Below the pieces are notes generated by a model, which saw only the letters and a list, made by a program, of their open reading frames with translations, had not been told where the DNA came from and ran no database searches. A stretch of 64,000 nt of DNA, taken from assembly GCA_039621445.1 (NCBI GenBank), contig CP154956.1, forward strand, positions 28,216,667-28,280,666. The letters run 5' to 3'. The position numbers were made by a program, and so were the translations under genes. Positions 51,249 through 61,493 of the stretch are shown in pieces (position 1 is the first letter of the stretch; every line of letters begins with the position of its first letter). The DNA is from Euglena gracilis (taxonomy: Eukaryota; Euglenida; Euglenophyceae; Euglenales).

Positions 51249-52381
51249 CCAGGGTGTGACGTAGAGCTGAGCTCTTATCTCTTCAGAGTAAGAGCGAAGC
51301 TTACCACCCCGGCGACGGGGGGGGGTCCGACCCCCCCGCCCCCACCGCCCCCCCTTGAGTAGGTCCGGGCCCCCGAGGATTATCGATGTGATTGGATTTC
51401 CGGGGCCGAAAAGTTAATATCCTATAGGTTAGGAGAGGATTTTTAGTTTCTCCAGAGCTCTCATTTTGCCCCCAAACTCCCCGCCAGTCCGGAGATATGG
51501 TCCGAGCAAAAAAGTTGTCTACCGTTTTTTTTTCCAAAGAAATTTTGTTGGACCGGCAAAAGGGGTCATTTTTGGGGTAAAAAAAATCGAAAAATTCAAA
51601 ATATCTCGAAAACGCTGCGGAGTTGAGAAAAAGAAAGAGTACCTCATTCCACAACTGTGGGACGCCCTATCCACCGGTATTCGCAGTCCAACTCACGGTA
51701 TTTGGTCCAACTCCCCGCCTGGGCCGAGATATTGCCGTTTTGTGGTTTCGCCAGGGGGGGCTCTGCCATTTGGAGCCCAAAACAGGCCAAAAAAAAACAG
51801 TTTTTGCAAAATATCTCCAAAATGGTGGGGAGTCCTGTCCTGTCCGACTTAGCCGTTTTCTGCCAAAAAAGTCGAAAAAAATCGAAAAAGACTTTTTCGC
51901 CCAAAACCATGTTTTTTGGCCTCCTGGACCTGGAAAAAGTGTTTTTGAGCCGAAAATAAGCGTTTTTCGACCCGCCAGCGCCCCGTTTTGGTTCGCCAAC
52001 CCATTGACTTTGGGTCAAAACCGGGTCAAAAAAGTCCAAAAAAATCGAAAAAATTTTTCGCCCAAAACGATGTTTTTTTGGTCTCCCGGACCCGGAAAAC
52101 ATGTTTTTGAGCCGAAAATGAGCGTTTTTCGACCCGCCAGCCCCCAGTTTTTGGCCGCCAACCCAGTGATTTTGGGTCAAAACCGGTCAAAAACGTTGAA
52201 ACCCCCGAATTTTTTTTTGGTCCAAAACCATGTTTTTTGGCCTCACGAACCCAGCAAAAGTGTTTTTGAGCCGAAAACGAACATTTTTCGACTTTCGATT
52301 TCCCGCCCCTCATTTTGGCCCAAATCCGAATCCCGGACCGGGGTGGTCTCCCAAAGAGCTCAGCTCTACGTCACACCCTGG
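51249..52381. mobile_element. Nonautonomous TIR element CAGGG...CCCTG, about 1.13 kb
   Basis: The left end CCAGGGTGTGACGTAGAGCT (to 51276) and its perfect complement (52354-52381) form 28-bp terminal inverted repeats. Inside, three tandem units of about 180 bp share GAGCCGAAAA, GCGTTTTTCGACCCGCCAGC and TTTTTTGGCCTC. Just outside the right end, GAGCTCTTATCTCTTTAGAG repeats the segment immediately inside the left arm. No coding capacity. Confidence 0.85.
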
Positions 52382-55250
52382 TCGCTGAGCTCTTATCTCT
52401 TTAGAGTAAGAGCGAAGCTTACCACCTCGGCCGGAGGGGGGGTCTGACCCCCCCGCCCCCCCCCCCTGGGTAGGCGGAGGCCCGCGGATTATCGATGTGA
52501 CCTGATTTCCGGGTTCCAAAGTGAATGGCCTGTAGGTTAGGGGACGATCCCTAGTTTCTCCAGAGCCGTTACGTTACCCGCAACTCCCCGCCAGTCCGGA
52601 GAAATGCCCCAAGCAAAAAAGTTGTCTACCCCCCCCCAACCCACCACAGCACTGTGCAAGTAAAAAATTAGGTGTCGGAGGAAAATTCTTGACCTAAAAA
52701 TTGACGCCTGGAAATACCCTCCCCTTGACCTTTTTGGTTTTGGGAATTCCCATCAAAGAATTTCTTAAAGCCAGATCCAACCCTACCCTGGGGGGGTCCA
52801 GCCAGTGAGCATTTTTTTTTCCAGCCAGCAACTCTAGGCAGGCTGCGGACTCCCCTCCCCTGGGGGTTGAGCCCGGCTTCGACCAAATTTTTTTCTGTGC
52901 GAAATGCCGAATTTTTTTTGGAAAAAGAGGTGCTATTTTGACTGACAAAATTCAACCTTGCTGGAACTGGGCTCTTTTGCTTATTATTGGGTGCCAGCCA
53001 GTCCAGCCCGGCAGCCGGTAGGACGACCCCCACCCCCTCGGGGGCTGTGGGGGGTCCCTGAGAAATTCCCTGATTCCCATGCAGCCGCTGAGTCTGAGAA
53101 AGGCGTTGGATACGGGTTCAAAGGACATGGGGTAGGGACCTTTGACACGGCACTCAAAAGTTTTAATGTAAAAGGCAATCAGGCAAAATGCTCATTTTCG
53201 ACGATTTTTTTGAAAGCATAAATCTCACGTTTCACGTTAGCAGTGTTTAGGTATTTTTGTGAACAATGAAAGTTTCACCCGCAGAACTCTTTTCCATTCT
53301 CCCCTCAACAGTCTTAGTATGTTTGTTCAAAGTTCATATGTGGCATAAAATGGAGCCCCCACAGTGGGGTGAAGTGTGGGGTGACGTGGGGTGCATTGTG
53401 GGGTGACCAAGAGGTGCGCTGTGGAGTGATGGTGCTGTCAACAGTGGGGACCCCCCCCAGACGAGGCCGAAGGCCGAGTAAGTCAAAAAAGAACACCAAC
53501 TGTTTGGCCACATGAAGGAAATTTGTGGTTTCAGTTGCACACGAAAAGGACCCTGTTCTGGGCAAAAGTGCCGGGTGCACTGTGGGGTGAAGTGTGGGGT
53601 CCCCCACAGGGAGCTCCAGTTCACGCCATTGCTCTCAAAAATTTTTGGAAGCTGTTCCATAAAGAAAATGTGCCATGAATTTGCAGCTGGTCAGCAAGCA
53701 AAATGTTTGAGGGTGCCCTTTGGAAAGAAGTATGTCTGCCATGTTTGAGTTTGGAATGTTTCACATTGGAACATGGCTTCCAGCTTGAGGGAGGTGTGAA
53801 TGTTTTTTTGGAGAGGGAGGGGATATGAATTTTTATGGACAACGTTGTTTCATTTTGTCACCAATTTTTTCCGCATGTTTTCACCTGTGTTCACCAAAAA
53901 TACACTTGTTGCCACCAAGGAAATCGGCCAAAAATGCCATTATGGGCAAAACAGTTGGCGCGAAAGTTAAATTTGAATTAAGGGGTGGACCCCATATGCC
54001 TCTCAAGTCCGCAGACCTTTTTTTTGATCCTTTGTCTCACAACCGACCCCCGGTTTGGTCAGAACCATACCATTGCCTGCTTACCCCAGGAAACTGTCAT
54101 GCCCGAGAACCTGTCAGGGTCCCGCCCGGGAAACTGTCAGGGTTCCTGTTACCGGAAAACCTGCTCAGTCAGTACACGAAGCCAGGGAAACCTGTCAGGG
54201 CCCCTGGTGCTGGCCAACCTGTCAGGTGACAGTTTCCCGGGGGGGGGGAGGTCATTGTGCCCGACCCACCCCCGGGGGGGGGGGGTTGCTGAGAGACACA
54301 ATGCCCGAATTAAATCCCGATCTCATCTGGGTTTATCACCCAGAAGCAAGGCTGGGTCAGGCTGGACTTACTCCAGCACCCTTGGTGGCGTCACTGGCCT
54401 TGCCTCACGACCCTACCATTGCTTAACAGGGTGACTGGCTTTTTCAGGGTGATTGACTGGTTTCTGGCCAAGCCCCCCACCCCCGGGGGTGAAAATGTGG
54501 CCAGCCTGGCGCCGAAGGTGCCGGAAATTTTTTGGGATTTTTGAGACTTTTTGGCAAATGTTCACTGCCTCCTGAAGAGTGGCCGATCCAGGGGGGGGTA
54601 AAGTGACTGATTTGGGAAAACGTGACTGACTGGTTTTTTTCAGAGTGGAAAGTGGCCCCCCTGGGGGTCGCTAAGCAATGGTTTGCTCACGACCGCTGTT
54701 GTTTCTTCCTTCCGTCGGCAGGCCAAGAAACCCACGTCATTGATGATTTGTAGCTCCTGATTTCGCGATGACTGGTCATGGCCTTCCCATCGAAGCTTTT
54801 CCTGCTTGCCCCTCCCCAAATCCCATGGGGTGGATGTGTGGTGTATCACCAAAAAAGTTTTTTGTGTATGATGTGTTACCTCCCCCCCCCCCTTGTCTAA
54901 GCACCACCCTTGTCTAAGCACCACCCCCCCGGTTCTTACCCATCTTTTTAAAGGTCATCGTCACGGGGAGGTTTATTTTGTGTGCATTTTTAAGGAAAAT
55001 TTCTCAAAAATTTCGAAATTTCTGCAACTTCTGAGACCTGATTTGATGAGGTATTGTTGATTTCTGCATCCATATGTGTGTAAGTTCAACAGTGGACCTC
55101 CAAAATAAGGGAATTTTTCCTTTTCGGCGCGAAGCGCCGGATTTTTTTTTGCAGTCAAATTTTTCCCCCTTGTCTAAGCACCACCCCCTGGTTCTTACCC
55201 ATCTTTTCCGGTGCTTAGACAAGGGGGGGGGAGGGGGGGGTAACAGTAGG
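52382..55250. other. No gene recognised
   Basis: The second GAGCTCTTATCTC copy (52386-52600) partly duplicates 51270-51500. It is followed by GTGGGGTGAAGTGTGGGGT local repeats (53355-53610), GGAAACTGTCAGGG repeats (54088-54235) and the second dispersed-repeat copy at 54490-54645. No exon could be assigned. Confidence 0.5.
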
Positions 55251-57480
55251 AGGAGGTTCGAGCTCGAACCTCCTCGAACGTTTTTAAGCCCCCCCCCTCT
55301 TCGAGGGGGGGGGCTTAAAATCCTCCTCGAACGACCTCGAACGACATTCGAGGAGGATTTTGATCCTCCTCGAACGACCTCGAACGACATTCGAGGAGGA
55401 TTTTGATCCTCCTCGAACGACCTCGAACGACATTCGAGGAGGATTTTGATCCTCCTCGAACGACCTCGAACGACATTCGAGGAGGATTTCGATCCTCCTC
55501 GAACGACGTTCGAGGAGGATTTCGATCCTCCTCGAACGACATTCGAGGAGGATTTTGATCCTCCTCGAACGACATTCGAGGAGGATTTCGATCCTCCTCG
55601 AACGACGTTCGAGGAGGATTTCGATCCTCCTCGAACGACATTCGAGGAGGATATTGATCCTCCTCGAACGACCTCGAACGATGTTCGAGGAGGATCTCGA
55701 TCCTCCTCCTACGTACATGCATTCAAGTTTCAGTTGCAAGTTTTTTTGGGGTTTGTTAGCATGGTTCATTGTTCTTGATTCTGCTTGTTTGTTTTTTTCT
55801 TACGCAGGAATGCACTTGTTCATAAATATTTTTATTCAAAAATATTCTTATACCGAGAGAATTTCTGAGGTTATTAGAAGGAATAGGGTTAGGGCTAAGA
55901 TTTCATCCCCAATGGTTGTCACCATCCCGCTCATCGTTGTTATATTTCCCTCTACAGGGTACACAGCGAACCCAAAGAGTCGCCCAACTAGGGTTAAAAA
56001 CATGGGGGGACCCTCGCTCGGCGCCTTCGGCGCCTCGCTCGGGTCCCCCCATGTTATTAACCCTAGTTGGGCGACTCTTTGGGGTAGCTGGTGCCCTGTA
56101 GGGGGAAATTTTCCACGCGTTTTAAAAGAAACATATTTTTTCTTACGCAGGAACGTTGCAATTTTTTTGGGAGTTTGTTACAATTGTTCATTGTTCTTGA
56201 GTCTGCTTGTTTGTTCTTTTGTTACGCAGGAATGCACACATTCGTAAATATTTTTTCAAATAAATAATGAACAAAAATATTCATATACCGAGAGAATTTC
56301 TGAGGTTATTAGAAGGAATAGGGTTAGGGTTAAGATTTCATCCCCAATGGTTGTAACCATCCCGCTCATCGTTGCAATATTTCCCTCTACAGGGTACACA
56401 GCGAACCCAAAGAGTAGCCAAACTAGGGATAAAAACATGGGGGGACCTGAGCGAGGCGCCGAAGGCGCCGAGCGAGGGTCCCCCCATGTGTATTAACCCT
56501 AGTTGGGCGACTCTTTGGGGTAGCTGGTACCCTGTAGGGGGAAATTTTCCACGCGTTCTAAAAGAAACATATTTTTTCTTAGGCAGCAATACACTCATTT
56601 ATTCAAAAATATTCCCTGAACGACATTCGAGAAGGATATTGAGGAGGAATGCACTTGTTCATAAATATTTTTTGTTCAAAAATATTCTTATACCGAGAGA
56701 ATTTCTGAGGTTTTTAGAAGGAATAGGGTTAGGGTTGAGCTTTCATCCCCAATGGTTGTAACCATCCCGCTCATCGTTGCTATATTTCCCTCTAAAGGGT
56801 ACACAGCGAACCCAAAGAGTCGCCCAACTAGGGTTAAAAACATGGGGGGACCCGAGCGAGGCGCCGAAGGCGCCGAGCGAGGTTCCCCCCATGTGTATTA
56901 ACCCTAGTTGGGCGACTCTTTGGGGTAGCTGGTACCCTGTAGGGGGAAATTTTCCACGCGTTTTAAAAGAAACATTTTTTTTTCTTACGCAGGAATACAC
57001 TCATTTATTCAAAAATATTCCCTGAACGACATTCGAGGAGGATATTGAACTCCTCCTCGAACGACCTCGAACGACATTCGAGGAGGATTTTGATCCTCCT
57101 CGAACGACCTCGAACGACATTCGAGGAGGATTTCGATCCTCCTCGAACGACCTCGAACGACATTCGAGGAGGATTTTGATCCTCCTCGAACGACCTCGAA
57201 CGACATTCGAGGAGGATTTTGATCCTCCTCGAACGACCTCGAACGACATTCGAGGAGGATTTTGATCCTCCTCGAACGACCTCGAACGACACTCGAGGAG
57301 GATTTTGATCCTCCTCGAACGACCTCGAACGACGTTCGAGGAGGATTTTGATCCTCCTCGAACGACCTCGAACGACGTTCGAGGAGGATTTCGATCCTCC
57401 TCGAACGACCTCGAACGACGTTCGAGGAGGATCTCGAACCACCTCGAACGACGTTCGAGGAGGATCGAGATCCTCCTACT
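55250..57480. repeat. Two ATTCGAGGAGGAT arrays around three 430-bp units
   Basis: Arrays of palindromic ~42-bp units (TCCTCCTCGAACGACCTCGA, ACGACATTCGAGGAGGATTT) occupy 55255-55710 and 57025-57475. Between them, three units (about 55800-56150, 56230-56590, 56650-57000) share TACCGAGAGAATTTCTGAGG, AAGAGTCGCCCAACTAGGGT and a long hairpin centred on GGCGCCTTCGGCGCC or its complement. A related piece lies in an eEF3 intron at 25255-25325. Confidence 0.9.
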
Positions 57481-59561
57481 ACTGTCCATCCCACTACCGT
57501 AACCCTCCCGGGGGGGAGGTACCATGAAAAATGTGCCACATCTGTGTGACCCAAAGAATTTTTTGCACATCGCATGTATCACCAAAAGCATTTTTTTTGT
57601 ATCACCAAAAAGGTGCAACACATTTTTTTGCCTAATCTTGGCAATGGTTTTTTGAAAACATCCTGAATTTTGAACTCTGAATTTTGGAATTTCCCCCTGT
57701 GAGATTGAGTTTTCCACTTTTTTTCTTTGGCCACCCACCCACCTCCCAACCTCCCAGGGCGTTTTAACGACCCTCCCCCCAAATTCAGTCCAGGATGGAA
57801 TTGGCCAGGCCTGGGGCCGAACTGGGTGCCAAAACAATCGCCACTGCAGATTTTTTGGACCAAATTTGTCCTGGCCTTCTCTGACCCATTTCCTCCTTTT
57901 TCCGGACCTTTGAAAGCAAAATTTCCCCCCCTACCGACAAGAAGCTGGGAAAAATATAACTCGTTGGTCGGGGTTCCGGGGGGGAGATGGAAAAAAGGCT
58001 TCTAGCCCCCAGGGGGAAGGCCAAATGACGAACGCTGACCAAGGTTTATTTTTTTTAAAAGGGAAAAGTGCCTTTTGGAGTACGGAGGTTGGGCACTTTT
58101 CGAGGAGACCCCGAGGGCCCAGGGGGACCGGGGAGACCCAGCTATGGTTTTCGGCTTCAAAACCGGTCTTTCTTTTGGGATGTGCCCGTCGCCCTCCGCA
58201 CCTTCCTCCCCTCTCGGCCTGCCTCGGAGAAGTGCGTGTGGGGGTCCCCGGCCAGGTGGTGGTAGGGGGGAACATCCCTTCCCCAAGGGGGTTTTCAAGG
58301 GAAGTCTCGCGGACACCTTTTGCGGCAAAACTTTGAGACATTAGCTGGGGGCCGAGTGTCGTACTCCTAAAGGGCAGACGACAAGGGGCACCGAGGGCGA
58401 AGCACAAAGACCTTTTGAGCGAGCGAACAAGGCGGGCAAGGCATGGCCTCGCCAGGGAAAAGTGCGGAGCCCGCGCTCACACCGCCGCAAAAGCGGCACA
58501 AAAAGTTCCCTCAGCCGAAATTTTTAGACGTCAGAGAGCCCGCTAAATTCGCCAGTCGGCGTCGAAATCCGAAAATTGTTTTCTTCTGCGTGCGGCCTTC
58601 TTCTCCGAGCTGCGGCGCTTTTTTTTTTGCCTTGGTCAGCGGCGGGTTGATTGGATTGGCAAGGCTGTTTTTTCCGACAGCTCCGGCTCCGCACAAGACC
58701 CCAGTGAGGTCCTGCTCTTCTTTCCGGCAAAGAAAAGCTCGCTGTTGTCTTGTGCTCCGCCTTCGCTGTCCCTCCCTCCTGGATCATTCTTCGCCGGAGT
58801 CCGAATCTGCGTTGCTGGGCGGTGTCTTTTTCGGAAGAATAATCCGAAACTGACGCCAAAAGACGAAGGGGGGAATGCCCTCCAGGGCCATTTGGCGAAA
58901 GGGTGGGTGGGGCCAGGCTTTTTTCCTGCCAATCTGCTTTACCAAAGCTCGCTGAGCAGACTGCTCATTATGCTTAGAAATGGGCTTTTCTGCTCATTTT
59001 CCGGCACAGAGCCGCGGAAGAAAATTTTCTTTGGTTATCTTTGGATCTTGTGGGGAAAGGGGGTCAGGGGCTTGGACACTTGGGGGGGGGGGTCTGGACA
59101 CCCCCCCAACCACCTGCCTCAAAACCGAAAGCCTTCCTATCTATCCCTGCCCATTGCGGTCCCCGCCTTTCCTAATAAGTTTTTATTTTTTTGGTCCGCT
59201 GGGTCCGTTCCGTGGCTGTTGGGGCAAACACACCCTTTTTTGGCCCTTCTGTGCCCCTGCCTTCATTTTCAGCAGAAAACGTTCCCAAAATACAGCCACA
59301 CGATATTATTTGAACAGCAAACCTTTGGGCCCAATATTTAACAAAGAATTATTTCCCAGGCAGCGGGATTCCATTCAATTATATGATAAATGGGCATGAT
59401 TGCGAACATCTTCCAGGACACAAATGCATTGTGGGTTATTAATCGACTGTTGCGCATGCCCATTTCGACCCGTTTTTTGGCCATGGGGGCTGCCCGGGGG
59501 GAGAAGCCATCTAAAGAGGTGGGCAGGGGTTCGTGCGGGAATGGTGGGCCGGCGGGGGGGA
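57481..59561. other. No gene recognised; downstream of PLC 2
   Basis: GC-rich open stretches at 57900-58860 exist on both strands, for example an ATG ORF at 58443-58853 (basic N-terminus, PPQKRHKKFPQPKF), but none has recognisable features. The 3' UTR of the minus-strand PLC should begin at 59561. Confidence 0.5.
58443..58853 (+). CDS. Hypothetical ORF, 136 codons
   Basis: ATG-initiated, basic, Pro- and Ser-rich with no recognised domain. The opposite strand is open too, so this may be chance in GC-rich sequence. Confidence 0.15.
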   Translation: MASPGKSAEPALTPPQKRHKKFPQPKFLDVREPAKFASRRRNPKIVFFCVRPSSPSCGAFFFALVSGGLIGLARLFFPTAPAPHKTPVRSCSSFRQRKARCCLVLRLRCPSLLDHSSPESESALLGGVFFGRIIRN

Positions 59562-61493
59562 TCACTGTGCCACCGCGGGGCGCCTCACGGTGGCGGCGGG
59601 CGTCGCCTTGGGCTGCTGGAGCTCGAAGCGGCAGAAGAGGGAGGAGCAGGGGATGGGGCCAGGCTGACCTTGACCCACCCCGGGGGGGGGGGGTCTCGGA
59701 GTGCCCCGGAGTGGCAGGCAACCCTGCGGGTGGGGGTGGGCCTCGTGTCAAGGTTCAGTCTGGGTGGGGCGGCTGTCCTTCGGGTCGCACAGCGGCACCC
59801 GGCGGTACCCCTGCGGCGGCCGGAAAAGACGGCGGAGCGTCTCAACGGAGGGCCCCGCAAAACCCCCACCGAATGCTGCCGGCCTCAAATTGGCGGTTCT
59901 CTTCCACATCGAAGGCGGCGGGAGGCAAAAATAAGAACCTCCCCACCGTTTGGCCTTGCTCATTGCTCGTTGCTTTCTTTGTCCCGATTTTTCAAAAAAG
60001 CCAATTTTTTTTGCAGGTCAAAAACAGTGGAATTTTCCTTTGTTCTGAGTGGGCATTTGGGCAGGCTGGAGGCGCGACCACCCGATGGGGCGACCTGGTG
60101 TGCTGCCATGACCGCCCCTTTCCTCCCCTTTCAAACCGGTCCATTTCTTCCCGGGCGTTTGGTCCCTGGGCCCCGCCCAACCAGGGTGGCGGCTGCCAGA
60201 CCTGGGCGAGGAGGTCCACCGGCAGATGGGCCTCTGCCACGATGGCGTGCCGGGGCCAGCCCCTTTCTGACTGGTTCTCCCGGCCCAGGAGGGAGCGTGC
60301 TGGCGAAGGGGGAGGGGACCAAAAGGCACGATAAGACCCCCGCCCCATGGGGAAAAGAATATATTTTTTTTGCTGCCTTCGTGAAATAATGAAAATTTTC
60401 GAATGTATATGTTTGTATTTTTTCACCAAACTGTGCAGAAAAAGATGTGACTTGATCACTGGTCACGGTTGGAATCGGTCAACTATCCCCTGTGTCAGAA
60501 GAGGTCGGAGAGTGGGGGGTCGTGGTGGTAGACGAAGAGGCGGCACCAGGGCCAATGGCGGTAGCGAAGACACCCCCCCCCCCAGCACAGCACCCGACCC
60601 ATTGGCCATCCCCAGCCTCTCCGCCCTGGGCTGAGGACCGCCAGCGCGGGGCAGTGGATGCGGAGGCGGAACGTCCCGTTGAACTGCGGGTTGAGGGCGT
60701 TGCCGGGCACCACCCGTGTCTCTGGGGGCTGGCCGAACACCAACCCGGGCACTGCGTCCTTGGGGTGGCCGGAGACCCGAATCTGAAGGGGTGGCCATAA
60801 CTTGGTTGCGTTTGAAGCAGCCTTGTCTTTGTTCAAACCTGTTGTTTGTGGCATTGAGTTGGCGTGTGCTTATGGAAATGCCCCTGAAATGTCTGCGCAT
60901 GTGCAGATTATGTGCACAAACTCAAATTCTGCTTCAAACTGGATGTTGCTGTCTCACAAGTTCCCGAAAGAAATGTGATTGGCGAACACCCGCAATCATG
61001 AAAACTTTCACCTTGTTTTCTTTGACGTTTGGTTGGGGTTTCAAACTCTCAGGGGAGTTTTACACATGAAGGGGAGGATGATCTTTGGTTAGACATGCAA
61101 AATTTTCGGACCAGAGACATTAATTCACAATACAATTAAATACATTTAGTGTGTGTATCACACACACACACACAAACACAAACACATACGGGCACATATT
61201 TCCAATGCAATATTACCATGGTTTTCTCAGATTTCGAACATCAAAATTTTTTTAGACTTGCCACCGTTGCTGATACACACAAATGCAAATTTACCGCTGT
61301 TTTCATCCGGCTGGCACCACAACACATGTCGCTTGCGATGCACTCTGTGCCGGGCCTGGTGGGACCCAGAAATGACGCGCGCGCCCCAACAAAAGACCTG
61401 GACGAATGGGTCGATGGCGTCTGCTCCCCGGCGGCCCGGAGGGCAATACACCAACTGCTGCCCCGCCAGCACGTGCAGGACGAGGGAGACAGG
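59562..61493 (-). CDS. PLC 2 C2-domain exons
   Basis: Six exons: 61493-61398, 60782-60632, 60541-60507, 60255-60202, 59810-59766 and 59654-59562. The Asp of DPFVQ corresponds to the first Ca-binding loop of PLC C2 domains; in loop 3 the sequence is YHHDPPLSPRHAI instead of the usual DxDxxSxxDFIG, so calcium coordination may be reduced. The tail ends ATPAATVRRPAVAQ. Confidence 0.88.

Noticed and set aside
55284-57575. ORFs rich in RSFEEDQNPPRMSF repeats
   Set aside because: They are translations of the 42-bp palindromic array, with no supporting gene features.
58443-58859. GC-rich overlapping ORFs as a real gene
   Set aside because: Both strands are open, there is no domain, no splice pattern and no homology that I recognise; kept only as a very low-confidence hypothetical.
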